Source: Symbiodinium natans (lineage: Eukaryota; Sar; Dinophyceae; Suessiales; Symbiodiniaceae). From it: a stretch of 64,000 bases of DNA. The notes under the pieces were generated by a model, which did not search any database, was not told where the DNA came from, and was given only the letters and a program-made list of their open reading frames with translations. The DNA is taken from assembly GCA_905221605.1 (NCBI GenBank), contig CAJNDS010002268.1:1106732-1170731 (forward strand), in the 5' to 3' direction. How positions within the stretch are numbered: position 1 is the first letter of the stretch; the number at the start of each line of letters is the position of its first letter. Positions 1 through 9,885 of the stretch are shown here, one piece after another. The position numbers and the translations under genes are program-made.

Positions 1-624
1 CGGCCGCTATGGCGTTCGGATCATGAGAGAAGTTGCCTCAGCTGCGGTTTACTTAGAACCAAACCGTAAACCCTTTTGCAACCCTAAACCCTCTAGCACA
101 GTGGGATCAGGCTCGGGAAACTGCCCCCTGGCAAGGCAAACTGATCTGCCGCGGAGTTGCAATTCTCTCCTTTTGTGCATTTGCCAGCCTGCGAGTTTCA
201 GGTTTAGGGTTTAGGACTCACCAGTTCTTGGTATGAGTAGAGATTTTGGGATCAGCCATAATTCCTTTTGCAAGGGCTACAACAGGGACTTTAATCCCGC
301 TAAACTCAAAACCCTTTCGATACTGGACCTGCCACACCGGGCCTGAAAGAACGCGCAGGGAACGTGCTTCGTGTTCCCAGCCACCTGCGGTAGAGCCACA
401 CACTCCACGAGGTCTGATGTTTAGGGATTTAGGGCCCTACAGACCGACCCTAGCTAAACCCTGCTTTAAACCCTACTTAAACCCTACTTTTTTCCTCTAC
501 TGAACCCAAGCCCTCCGGACTCCTAAACCCTAAACTCTACCTAAGCCACTTTACAGGCCCTAAACCCTAAAACCCACTAACCCTAAGCCTACTTAAATCA
601 CTCCTGACCCTATACTTAAACCCC

Positions 625-735
625 TCCTGACCCTAAACCCTAAACCCTGAACCCTGAAGCCTAAAGCCTAAAGCCTAAAGCCTAAAGCCTAAAGCCTAAA
701 CCCTAAACCCTAAACCCTAAACCCTAAACCCTAAA
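625..735. repeat. CCCTAAA array with AAGCCTA variant block
   Basis: This tract of CCCTAAA heptamers contains an internal run of about six AAGCCTA variant units. It abuts the exon candidate at 737-804 on its sense 3' side. The homogeneous variant run suggests local amplification rather than templated telomere synthesis. Confidence 0.9.
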
Positions 736-736
736 C

Positions 737-804
737 GCCCAGGCCTTGCACTCTTTGCCCGGCTGGCAGGTGAAGCCGCCCACCCCGTCGTCCATCATCG
801 CATC
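737..804 (-). CDS. Exon candidate, unidentified gene
   Basis: This GC-rich island is open on the minus strand. It has an AG acceptor just above 804, and the telomere-like array supplies the donor, giving exon|GTTTAGGG at 736-735. The reading contains GVGGFTCQPGKECKAW. It lies between a (CCCTAAA)n array on its sense-upstream side and a (TTTAGGG)n array downstream. I do not recognise the family. It is downstream of the stop codon at 4,965, so it belongs to a different gene from the SPIN90-like one. Confidence 0.5.
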
Positions 805-821
805 CTCGGCGGTCCAAGGGG

Positions 822-950
822 GTTTAGGGTTTAGGGTTTAGGGTTTAGGGTTTAGGGTTTAGGGTTTAGGGTTTAGGGTTTAGGGTTCCGCTGATTAGCG
901 GGGTTAGGGGTTAGGGCTGAGGGGGTTAGGGGTTGGGGGTTTAGGGTTTA
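822..950. repeat. TTTAGGG array
   Basis: About ten uninterrupted TTTAGGG units are followed by degenerate GGGGTTA units. With the array at 625-735 it brackets a 68-nt island in inverted orientation, the pattern seen around most exons in this window. Confidence 0.9.
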
Positions 951-964
951 GGGCTTTTTTTTGG

Positions 965-1030
965 GAGGGGGGGGGGGGGGGGGGGTGGGGGGGGGGTGCG
1001 GGGAGGGGTGGGGAGGGGGTGGGGGTGGTG
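965..1030. repeat. G-rich tract
   Basis: A run of more than 30 G residues with isolated T, C and A interruptions. On the sense strand of the neighbouring genes it is C-rich. It has quadruplex potential and no coding signal. Confidence 0.8.
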
Positions 1031-1536
1031 GATGGTACAGCACGTAAGACACACTGCGGCAAGGATTTGGAAGGGGTAGAGGCATAAGATTTTTTGATTC
1101 GGGGTTCCTACCGGGTTGGGGGTTTGGGGGTTGCGGTTTGTAGGATTACCCAAAAAAGGCCCATAATTCAAAGAATCCCCAGATGTTCCTGAGCCAAGCA
1201 TGCTTCTCACACTGGGCTGCTGCTTCTGGAGCTGTATACTCCGGAAACTATGCTGTGTTATTTACTATATACCCACCCTCAAGGAACTTGGTTTAAAAGC
1301 TCCTTCAGGGCAACCCTGTCAAAATTTATTATATATCCACTCTATGGCAACTTCGCTTAAAGCTCCTGAACAGCCAACCCTGTTCACTGCCAGCAATTCC
1401 GAGGAGGCGTCTCTGCTGCGCTTCTTGCCATGGACGGAGCACACAACTGCCAGCATGGCTGAAGTCAAGTACTTGTAACCCATATAGGGCCCCTTGTTGT
1501 GACTTAAGGTGAACACCTTGATCAAAGGGCTATACA

Positions 1537-1644
1537 TGGAGGTTCATGGGTAGTTTCAAGTGGTGTTATAATTGTGGTCACTATACTTATAAACCCGTGT
1601 AGGGTTCTCATAACCCTACTTATAACTACCCATGAACCTCCAAG
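1537..1644. mobile_element. Fold-back element, family 1
   Basis: Terminal inverted repeats GGAGGTTCATGGGTAGTT and AACTACCCATGAACCTCC enclose about 70 bp with TATAA-rich subterminal motifs. At least eleven other two-ended copies of this family occur in the window. The element encodes no protein, so it resembles a MITE or introner. Confidence 0.85.
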
Positions 1645-3263
1645 CACAGGGTGGGTACAGCTCTGTGCAACACACAGAGGCGCTGCAACAACTCATGGCA
1701 GACCCAGCCTGTCTCGTTGTAACCCATCATAAACCCTGGCATCATCATGGTTGTCTTGTACCTGCACTGGGTTTAGGGCTTGGTGTTTAAGGCTTAGGGC
1801 TGAAGATTTAAAATTGAAGGTTATCCCAGAAGCATAGGTCATGAATGGGGTGTTCAAGATCCACCCGAAAGATGGCACGTCGACATGACAGAATGATGGA
1901 GTCTTAAGGGAGGGTGGCTTCAAGGGGGTGGGTCCTCCCTAAGGCTCCCTAAACTTCCACCCCCCATGAACCCCCCCCTCCCTTATTTAAGACCCCTATG
2001 AGCATGATGGAGTGGCACCTTCATGTGACATGGACACTAAATCACAATCCTAAATAATAGGCCTCTTCAAAGCAAGGAAACTCATCCCTGCACATTGCCA
2101 ATATCCCCGAAACATGAAATCTTGGTATGAACTCAGGTAATCTCCTTTATCCCGCTCCTGCACACTGATACCCAAAACTCAAAATCTTAACCCCCTACTC
2201 CCTCCTTCGTGGACCCCGAAACTCGAAACCTTGACGTGTCAGATTCTAAGAAGCATCACAAGAGACTTTCAATTTTCACGACCCAGATGCGTGCGGCCCT
2301 CAGCCCTGGACCCTAAACCTGAACTAAACCCCCAAAGACCCAAAACCCTAAACCCCCCCAAAAAGCAACCCCTAACTAAAGCCCCATAAACCCGAGATTA
2401 CACCCCCGAAACCCCTGAAGGCCCTAAACCCGCTCTCGCGCGCCTCTGAGGCACAGGCCGGCCCTAGGATTTCAATTTGCTACGTGTGGCTCTCCCATCC
2501 AAGCCCCTGCCAGACTCTTTTGAGCTTTCAGCTGCGGGCCGAGGGGTTGAGGGGTTTGTGGGGTTGAGGGTTCTAAACCCTAAGCCCTAAACCCTCAACC
2601 CTAAACCCTAAACCGAAACCCTGAACCCTAACCGAACCCAGGATTTGAAGGCTGCAGGGTTGGGTTGTAGTGTGCAGGGCTTAAGGCTTAAACTGCGTGT
2701 GTTTTATTAGGGCTTGGGGTTTAGGGCGTAACCCGAAACCTAAACCCTAAAACCCCAAACGACCAGTCTGCTGCATAGGTTCCTAAACTCATTTATCAGC
2801 GAGTCCCCCTTGCAAATAACTTTCTCCGCAAAGGGATTCGAAGATACCCAGGGTGTAGGGGAGGAGTATAGGTTGTCGGGTATAGCGGTTTAGTAGATTG
2901 AACTGAATTCACGACAAAAAAACCCTGAAGCCCCTCAAACCCTAACCCCCCTAAAACCCTAAACCCTAAGGACTAGACCTGAAATCATGATAAGGACCCC
3001 TATTATGAGCTTAAGGCGGTTCAGGATTTAGGGTTTAGGGTTTAGAGTTGAGGGTTTAGGGTCAGCACAATCAGTTATTGCCCCAGAGCCCTACTAAATG
3101 CTAATGTACGCTGCCCCAAATGCATGTTTCCAGCCTAAGAATTTCGCCCCTAAGCCTTGAACCCTAAACCCTACTTGGAGGTTCAAGGTACTGAGGGTTT
3201 AGGGTTTAGGGTTTAAGGGTTAAGGGTTAAGGGTTTAGGGTTTAGGGTTCAGGGCTTATCATC

Positions 3264-3400
3264 GGAGGTTCAAGGTACTTACTAACCAATGATAGCTGTA
3301 CTTATAACTGTACTTATAGACCCTTAAGCGTCCTAATATGGCTATAAGTACAGTTCTGGGCACAGTTACAAATTGGTTACTAAGTACTCTGAACCTCCGA
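3264..3400. mobile_element. Fold-back element, family 1 (long subtype)
   Basis: Inverted termini GGAGGTTCAAGGTACTTA and TAAGTACTCTGAACCTCC flank an interior with inverted CTGTACTTATA motifs. Its interior matches the copies at 29,794, 48,571 and 62,384 better than the short subtype does. Confidence 0.8.
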
Positions 3401-3425
3401 GTATGCCATAAACCTGCTCCAACTA

Positions 3426-3548
3426 CCCAAAGAGCCCGATACCCCCAAAATCAAGGAACACAGCTAGAAACCATACTAAGATCCCCATCTGCGTAGAAAA
3501 CATATTTGAGGTACATTCCTTGATTCAGGGGTTTGGGGCTCTTTGGGC
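3426..3548. mobile_element. Fold-back element, family 2
   Basis: Termini CCCAAAGAGCCC and GGGCTCTTTGGG form an inverted repeat that extends through ATACCCC and a TCAAGGAA/TTCCTTGA pair. A second full copy lies at 17,531-17,661, and partial ends with AGAGCCCAATACCCC or GGGCTCTCTGG occur elsewhere. Confidence 0.8.
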
Positions 3549-3740
3549 ACAGGGACCCCCCAGATCACCGCCCTGTTTCTGGCGCGGCCGCCTCTCTGCA
3601 GAGGGCAACGAGAGAGCCCAACGCCCCTGCTGTTCAGGAATCTATTCCTCAGTATACCTTCATTCAGACATCAGAAACCTTAATTTACAGTAAGGATCCG
3701 AAAGTCCTCAACCCTAAACCCCAGACCCTAAACCCTAAAC

Positions 3741-3800
3741 GCGACTTCAGGGGCATTTGGGTCTCCGGCAAGAGCCTTGTAGGCCTGATTGGCTTCATCA
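3741..3800 (-). CDS. Exon candidate, unidentified gene
   Basis: A 60-nt island reads DEANQAYKALAGDPNAPEV on the minus strand. The acceptor is GTGAAG and the donor GTTTAGGG is formed by the adjacent telomere-like repeat at 3,740. It probably belongs with the exon at 4,380-4,458. I do not recognise the family. Confidence 0.5.
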
Positions 3801-4379
3801 CTTCACCGCATACCGTTTCCGGTTTTGCGTGACTAGGGTTTGGGGCACTTAGAGGGGGAGGAGGGGGAGGCAAAGTTTAGGGTTTAGGGTACAGGGTTTA
3901 GGGCATTCGGGGAAGGAGTTGGTCAAGCCAATCAGTGGCCTTGAGATAACATCGGCTAATCCGCGAAACGCAGAGTACTGGCAGAGTACTGTCGGCACTC
4001 ACAACAAATGCTGGACTGAATGTGTCAGCAACCAGCAAGTTGCAACTGCAGCAAATTAACGAATTCAGCGCGATGGCCGGTTTGCTCACTAAGGCTGTGG
4101 GATGTAGGTCGGAAGTCTTGAGATGATTCTGCCACAACTTCCTCATTCACAGTCCTCATGGCTTTCTATACATCCAAGTGTTGCTAGTAGAAACGTTTCA
4201 GATGATATTCCCCTACATAATCCCTTACAGGGTGATTTATATATATATATATATATACATTATACATTATGTGTATATAGGCGCACATGAAGGTTTTAAG
4301 GTACCTAATTATCCCATTCCCTAATGGGTCATAGCAAGTACTAACCGTCGTTGCTAAGTTTTGCGCTGAGGTCAACTAC

Positions 4380-4458
4380 ACTCCATTGCTTCACTGAGTC
4401 CGCTGGTGTTGAACGAGGCAGACAGATCGTCAAGTCCGCCTTGCATCGTCGCGATCAC
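4380..4458 (-). CDS. Exon candidate, unidentified gene
   Basis: This island reads VIATMQGGLDDLSASF on the minus strand, with acceptor GTCAAG and a GTAGTT donor at 4,379. It lies 0.5 kb beyond the stop of the SPIN90-like gene on the same strand, so it may be an early exon of the next gene in a head-to-tail series. The family is not recognised. Confidence 0.5.
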
Positions 4459-4470
4459 CTTGACAAGCTT

Positions 4471-4598
4471 CGGGTTTAGGGTTTAGGGCTTAGGGTCTAG
4501 GGTTTAGGGTTTAGGGTTTAGGGTTTAGGGTTTAGGGTTTAGGGTTTAGGGTTTAGGGTTTAGGGTTTAGGGTTTAGGGTTTAGGGTTTAGGGTGTAG
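4471..4598. repeat. TTTAGGG array
   Basis: About 17 TTTAGGG units with very few variants. It sits on the acceptor side of the exon at 4,380-4,458 (G-rich in the + strand, C-rich CCCTAAA in the sense strand). Confidence 0.9.
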
Positions 4599-4964
4599 GG
4601 GCTTGATGTGTCATACATAGAGTCCCCCTTCCTGTGTGTGTGTGTGCCCTTGAGGGGTTTAGAGATTGGGGCTTCGGGTTTCGGGGAGTAGAATATTGTC
4701 TCAGCGCATTCTGGGGTTTAGGGGGGCTTCCAATCAGCTGTCAAACGAAAACGTTCGCTACTTGATCGGGAATGACCAGTGAAGCCAGGGAGGTGTAGGG
4801 CCTGTCTAATTTTCATGTCAATGTGTCTTGGGAAGTAGCAGGCTCCTGTATTCCGAGACCCAGGAGTCACCTAGGAATAAACAGAGTGCCCGTTTTGACT
4901 TCTAAGGGGAGTATAAGGGAACCTAGACCCTAGAAAAAAAGGAAATAAGGGCCTACTCCGGGTC

Positions 4965-5045
4965 CTAGATGAAGCGCCTGGCCTTCGCACACTGCTGGCG
5001 GACCTCCATCTCGAGCCGGTCGTCCTGCCGCAGGTCGTCTAGGAC
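4965..5045 (-). CDS. Last exon of SPIN90/Ldb17-like gene
   Basis: The exon starts after acceptor GCAGCCAG, encodes 26 residues and ends in TAG at 4,967-4,965. The reading contains DDRLEMEVRQQCAKARRFI, which resembles the basic C-terminus of the SPIN90/NCKIPSD/Ldb17 (DUF2013) family, an Arp2/3-activating actin regulator. That family knowledge is from memory. The intron upstream carries the LINE, whose insertion-site duplication ends only 38 nt before this exon. One exon between this and 19,206-19,298 appears to be missing from my reading. Confidence 0.6.
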   Translation of the reverse strand, partial: VLDDLRQDDRLEMEVRQQCAKARRFI

Positions 5046-5083
5046 CTGGCTGCATTAGCCCTTCTGCAGGAGCCTTAATAATT

Positions 5084-5102
5084 AGAACAGGGTTTTGGGG
5101 GT
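5084..5102. repeat. LINE target-site duplication, 3' side
   Basis: AGAACAGGGTTTTGGGGGT is repeated exactly at 16,781-16,799. The two 19-bp copies flank the retrotransposon, as expected for target-primed reverse transcription. Confidence 0.85.
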
Positions 5103-5129
5103 ATGCGGACCGAAGTCTGTGCGATGAAG

Positions 5130-5152
5130 GTGAAACAGAGTGTTTTGTACAC
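5130..5152 (-). other. Stem-loop in LINE 3' tail
   Basis: GAGTGT and ACACTC form a perfect 6-bp stem around a short A-rich loop, in the 3' untranslated tail just after the ORF2 stop. Many LINE reverse transcriptases recognise a 3' hairpin. That this one serves that role is inference. Confidence 0.45.
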
Positions 5153-5181
5153 TCACAAGAATATCATTCAAGACTCATACT

Positions 5182-8100
5182 TTAAAGGATGTGAAGAATG
5201 CGTTGTAAAGAAGCCTCAATAGCAACGAAAGAGTTGTGCCACTCGCGGTAGGTCGAATCAGCAAGGTCAGTAGCCCGTGGGCAAGTTCTCATGAGAGTTC
5301 GTGGCTCAACAGAGAACTGCAAGAGTTTGCAGCAAAAATAACACTGCTCATTTGCATTCCAAGTAGGCTGTATCACGTGGGGTCTTTGCGTGTTCCCCAG
5401 CAGTTGCATTTGATGCGCGTATTCTAACGCGGCTCGAAACTTTGAGAAGCGCCCAAGGGCAGCTTTGAATCGTTTTTTGGGTCCTGGCCTTCCAGGAAGA
5501 AGTGCGCGAATTTGTTCAGCATTAAGTTGACCCCAGTTCTCTAAAGGCAAACAAGAAATACAAGAGACCACTTGTTGCTGCTCGGAGGGAGCACGCCGTA
5601 AATCATAGATCAAAGTGATCCAGCCGGGCGGGGATCTTTTGTTCGCAAATTTAGGCACAGTCCACTTTGAAGACAGCTCAGTGGAATGAAGAAAAGGCTT
5701 CATTTTAGCGATGGCATCAATAAATGAAGGGGTAGGAATTCTGATAGCTTGCGCGCTGCAAGCCGTGTTGATTCTGATAGTCGTAAAAAGATCATGAATT
5801 TTACAGGCTACTGCTGCAAGATCCCAGGCACATGAAAACCACATTCCGTCAGGGAATTGAAGCTCAGCGGGAAGAAAATTAAGCCATTTGATGTTGCTAG
5901 CAGGTGCATCAAAAACAGCATGAATTTGCTCATCATCACATTGCCCTTTGATGACGTAAGAGGAAAGAACTCGGAACTTATACGCAGCCATGCCTACATT
6001 CTGGCAAGTAGCAAGAAAAGGAGCACAAGCTCCCCCAACTTGAATAAAGATAGCAAGAGCCTGCGTCCAAGTGCGCACGGCAACGCTAGCCTCACATTCG
6101 CAAATCGTAGCTCTGGACCAGAACGAAAACATGAGGTTGAAATCCTGCATAGTGGCTCCCCAACGATTAAGCGCCGTTCTGTTACTAGGTGGTTTCCAGC
6201 TAAGAGGGAGTAAATGACAATTTGCTGTGAAAGATTTTTGCTTGAGTCGCGGGAAATCATTTTGCTGCAATGGCACAGGCGGTGCAGGTTCACTGCTATT
6301 GGTCTGCGGAAGTGAGTCATATAGGTCACTGTTGCGGTTAATTTCCATCCATTGGAATAAAAGCTCAGCAACAAGTCTTTGGAAAGAGCGCCACTTGCTC
6401 TTGAGTTGAGGGTCCATATCCAGTGTATAGACCATAGCAGTCGTGGCGCAAGCAGGCCAATTCTGATGCTGCATTAGCTCGTCAGGCCATTGTTGCCGTA
6501 ACGGGCTAAAACGAGGACAGTCCCAAATGATGTGATGTTCATCAGCTTTTTCGTGAAAACAGAATTTGCAGTGCGGCGTAGCAAAAATTCCCATTTTAAA
6601 AAGCCTATATGGAGTGGCGTGAGCATTTGAGAAAAGACGATAAAGCGGTACTTTGAGAGGACAGGCGGCATCCATATTGCGAATAAGCCCACTGGTTGTC
6701 ACAATGTCTAAACGTTGAACACCGTCCCATCTGGGATGCTTTTGTTGAAGCTGCAATGCAAGTTGATGACGAATGATACTACGGATGAAATGCTCAAATT
6801 TCCTTTTATTCGGTTCATGAAAGGAAATACTGCCTAATTGATCGTGGGCGATGACACCAGTGTCAGGCTGAAGTGTGCAGTTCAACCATGCAAGGTCTTT
6901 CTGCAATATGGTGATAGGCCCATAGAGTCTCTGATTAAGCGGAATGGAATGCTGCAAAATTTCACGAAGTTTGGGAAGGACTTCTGGCATGTTCATGAAA
7001 ACGGTACGCCAAAACCTAAAACAATGAAATATCATAGCGCATTGGGGATCAAACATGTGAGTTTTTTCATTAAGTAATGCATGTGCGTCCAATGTTTGAC
7101 ATTGACGAGAAGCTGCAGCTGCGAAAATTTTTGTACGAAGACTAGCAAGTTGTGCTTTGTTCGGCCTGACTGCCACGCATGGATAACAAAGTCCAGGAAG
7201 GACCTTCATGGAAATGACAGCCACAGCGTTGTCATGCGTCAGCTTGGCTCTGGCAACTTTATTGAGAGTAGCAATTAGCTTGTTGATAATTGGCTCGTAG
7301 AATTTAGCAGCAGAAACACCCTGCAGTGGGAGAGGAATACCCAGGTATACAACAAGCTGCTGCCGCATAACTTCCGTAGCATCAAGCCACCAAACATTGC
7401 TGTCAACGTGATTGTTGCCAAACGCGACTGTCTTGTTCTGCGTGCGGAAACCAAGATCTTGATCCCAAAACTGTGTAGTGTGAAAGGCATTCAAAAGGAT
7501 TTCAAAATTTTCGCCCAAAAGCAATCTGTCGTCAACAAAAACTTTTGCTAACAGATGCTGACGCGGAATTTGCAGAGTCCATTGTCCCAAAAGAGCTGCT
7601 GCCGCGAGCATACTGAGCGGGTCTCCTTGTGGAATGCCGATGTTTGCTTTAAAACCAGTTTGGGAAATTGCTCCATTGAGTGCAGCGTAGCGCTTGATAT
7701 GCTTGAGCATAAAGTGCCAAGTTGCAACAGCGTCACGGTCCATGCCAATGCCAAGGAGAGCTTCGCACGCAACACCAGCGGGCACGTTGTCAAAGAACTT
7801 TTCGGTATCTATGGCGATACCTTGGATGGGCTTGCGACGACCGGGAAGAAGTTTCCAGGTGGCTTCGCACGCTAAGGCTGCAGGAAGCCACGCCTGACAC
7901 GCAGACCGACCACATATACCACCGACAGAGTCTGATGGTATATTGGCTTGACAATCGTAGTTCATGAAAAGCAAGGTTTTGCAAAAGATCCTGTACATAA
8001 CGGGGGCGATGGTAAGGGGCCGAAGATCCTTGACGGTTGTCTTGCCTTGTTTTTTAGGAATGCAAGTCATTTTACACTGCAGCCAGCACTGCGGCGCAAT

Positions 8101-9885
8101 GTGCAAAGAGACAACTTTGTGAAAAAGATAGGCAAGAAACATGATTGCCGGTTTCGGGAGATTTTTGACAAATTGAATTTGAATGCCATCAAGACCACCA
8201 ACTTTGTTGGGGTTGGCTTTGGCAAGAACGCGTGTGATAGCATGAAAGAATCGGTCAACATCCTCAAGGCAAGCAGACCATTGGACACCATCGTCCAGTA
8301 GTGCCGGAGTTTCAGCATCAGGAGTTTTATAGACCTTACGGAAGTAATCATTGATCTCAGTCAAGGAGTCATGTAAAGAAGTGGTGAAACCGTCAACGCC
8401 ATACTGTACACTTTCGATGCAAGAAGGAACTGGCGGAGAAGCTTCTCTAATCCATTGGAAAAGGTGTCGGCTCCATTGTGAACGGCTTTGATGCTTAGGT
8501 TGGAGCCTTTTTCTCCATTTCCTGATTTGCTTATGCCTGACTTTGTTAATTTTGAGAAGAATTTTTCTCTGTGCCTCAAAATCATGTTGAAAGATAGCAC
8601 GGTTTAATTGAAAAACCAAGTGGTTTTGCTTGTGATTGTCACGCAGTCGGAATTGAGGCATCAAACCCAGAATATGATTTTCTTGATTGTGAATGTCAGA
8701 AAAAGCTTCGCACCATTGCTGCCAATCCTCCTCAACGGTACTTTGTTGCATTAATGGGAGGTGGCGCTGCAGCACATTGTCCCAATGGTCACGTTTATCC
8801 TCACTAAAATCACAAGCAGCAGGGTGGAAGACTTCCCAAGTAGGTTTTTGTCTAACTTGATGTGCGATTTGTGTGAAAACGCATTTGTGGCCTTTTTCGA
8901 AGACTTGTTGTTGTTGTGCCCCAGTGACATGATCAATCATGGACGCCGAAACCGCAATAACATCGATGCAGCTTTGGGAGTGATTGGGGTGCACATAAGT
9001 CGTGAAATCAAATTGCGTGCACATAGTTAGAGGCATCCAGCCTGAAGCGTAAAGATCTTGCACAAAGGCGCCTTCGCGAGTGTCACTATTGGCATCTGCA
9101 CAGAAAATGCAGTTTTCAGCAGCAAATTGTTGGAGAAAATTTGACATTTCTTCAAGAAAAGGAGTACTGTTATGAACCGGGGCATAAGAGGAGAAACAGT
9201 AGACCCACCGTTGATTAAGAAATACTTTAACCGCATGAAAACGTCCTTGCTCATACCAGTGATGAAGCTCTGGGAAGAAGAGCTCTTGTGCGGGGACGGT
9301 ATCCTTAACGAGAAAACCAACTCCCGGCACTAGCTGATCAAGTTGCATTGTTTTTCTGTTGTGTCCTCGCAGTTTGTACTTGGGAAGTTGACCTGTGAAA
9401 AGATTGAATCCAAGGGCCTTAAAGTTATTACGCATGGTACGAAGAGCATCTTGGCTAATTCGAACCTCTTGCAGCGCCAACACCTCACAATCAAGCGCAG
9501 CAGCTTGATGAAGATGAGGCATAAGAGCATTGACATTCCAAGTGCCAATTTTAGCACGTAGAACGTCAGCATTTTCATGGGGCAAGCGTTGCTCACAAGC
9601 ATCCCAAGCACTATAATACGTAGCGTCAGCTGTGAAAGCGCCGCCACATAGAATAGAGCAATCAGATACTTCCTGGAGACGCAATGCTCGCCAAACGCAG
9701 ATACGCAAGAAAAAGGACAGGATGTCGTGAGTCTGAGGAGAAGAGACGGGCTTCCAGAAGCCAACTCTGAGATATGAAGTACGCTTATGGCAAGGGATGG
9801 ATTCCCAAGCCCAAACAAAGGCAGAAGGATCAGAGTGGCTACAAACAGATTGCCCATTGGTGGCAATCTGGAGAGCCTCATCGCT
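5182..9885 (-). CDS. LINE ORF2 region: endonuclease and reverse transcriptase
   Basis: The frame is open from the codon after a TGA at 9,888-9,886 to the stop at 5,182. The APE-like endonuclease shows GTWNVNAL (about 9,535-9,556), LALQEVRIS (about 9,455-9,485), CADANSDT (about 9,080-9,103) and GHKCVF (about 8,880-8,896). The reverse transcriptase shows AIDTEKFFDN (motif A, about 7,790-7,822), GIPQGDPLSM (motif B, about 7,615-7,645) and the catalytic FVDD (about 7,525-7,545). A CKFC...HH...C cluster near 6,520-6,575 resembles the zinc-finger-like motif after LINE reverse transcriptases. The protein would nick target DNA and copy the element RNA. No ATG occurs before the first endonuclease motif; the first is just after it. 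The frame is continuous with ORF1, so expression as one polyprotein by stop readthrough is possible. Confidence 0.85.
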   Translation of the reverse strand, partial: SDEALQIATNGQSVCSHSDPSAFVWAWESIPCHKRTSYLRVGFWKPVSSPQTHDILSFFLRICVWRALRLQEVSDCSILCGGAFTADATYYSAWDACEQRLPHENADVLRAKIGTWNVNALMPHLHQAAALDCEVLALQEVRISQDALRTMRNNFKALGFNLFTGQLPKYKLRGHNRKTMQLDQLVPGVGFLVKDTVPAQELFFPELHHWYEQGRFHAVKVFLNQRWVYCFSSYAPVHNSTPFLEEMSNFLQQFAAENCIFCADANSDTREGAFVQDLYASGWMPLTMCTQFDFTTYVHPNHSQSCIDVIAVSASMIDHVTGAQQQQVFEKGHKCVFTQIAHQVRQKPTWEVFHPAACDFSEDKRDHWDNVLQRHLPLMQQSTVEEDWQQWCEAFSDIHNQENHILGLMPQFRLRDNHKQNHLVFQLNRAIFQHDFEAQRKILLKINKVRHKQIRKWRKRLQPKHQSRSQWSRHLFQWIREASPPVPSCIESVQYGVDGFTTSLHDSLTEINDYFRKVYKTPDAETPALLDDGVQWSACLEDVDRFFHAITRVLAKANPNKVGGLDGIQIQFVKNLPKPAIMFLAYLFHKVVSLHIAPQCWLQCKMTCIPKKQGKTTVKDLRPLTIAPVMYRIFCKTLLFMNYDCQANIPSDSVGGICGRSACQAWLPAALACEATWKLLPGRRKPIQGIAIDTEKFFDNVPAGVACEALLGIGMDRDAVATWHFMLKHIKRYAALNGAISQTGFKANIGIPQGDPLSMLAAAALLGQWTLQIPRQHLLAKVFVDDRLLLGENFEILLNAFHTTQFWDQDLGFRTQNKTVAFGNNHVDSNVWWLDATEVMRQQLVVYLGIPLPLQGVSAAKFYEPIINKLIATLNKVARAKLTHDNAVAVISMKVLPGLCYPCVAVRPNKAQLASLRTKIFAAAASRQCQTLDAHALLNEKTHMFDPQCAMIFHCFRFWRTVFMNMPEVLPKLREILQHSIPLNQRLYGPITILQKDLAWLNCTLQPDTGVIAHDQLGSISFHEPNKRKFEHFIRSIIRHQLALQLQQKHPRWDGVQRLDIVTTSGLIRNMDAACPLKVPLYRLFSNAHATPYRLFKMGIFATPHCKFCFHEKADEHHIIWDCPRFSPLRQQWPDELMQHQNWPACATTAMVYTLDMDPQLKSKWRSFQRLVAELLFQWMEINRNSDLYDSLPQTNSSEPAPPVPLQQNDFPRLKQKSFTANCHLLPLSWKPPSNRTALNRWGATMQDFNLMFSFWSRATICECEASVAVRTWTQALAIFIQVGGACAPFLATCQNVGMAAYKFRVLSSYVIKGQCDDEQIHAVFDAPASNIKWLNFLPAELQFPDGMWFSCAWDLAAVACKIHDLFTTIRINTACSAQAIRIPTPSFIDAIAKMKPFLHSTELSSKWTVPKFANKRSPPGWITLIYDLRRAPSEQQQVVSCISCLPLENWGQLNAEQIRALLPGRPGPKKRFKAALGRFSKFRAALEYAHQMQLLGNTQRPHVIQPTWNANEQCYFCCKLLQFSVEPRTLMRTCPRATDLADSTYREWHNSFVAIEASLQRILHIL

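Larger units (their letters stand above)
1031..3740. other. Repeat-filled stretch without a confident gene
   Basis: This 2.7-kb stretch holds two fold-back elements of the GGAGGTTCATGG family, one CCCAAAGAGCCC fold-back, many short telomere-like arrays in both orientations, and a few GC-rich islands near 1,390-1,480, 2,420-2,550 and 3,560-3,660. The islands are open for only 20-35 codons and their splice borders are unclear, so I do not call them exons. Confidence 0.6.

Noticed and set aside
3533-3832. Plus-strand ORF of 99 codons
   Set aside because: It crosses a fold-back arm and a CCCTAAA tract. The better exon in the area is on the minus strand at 3,741-3,800.
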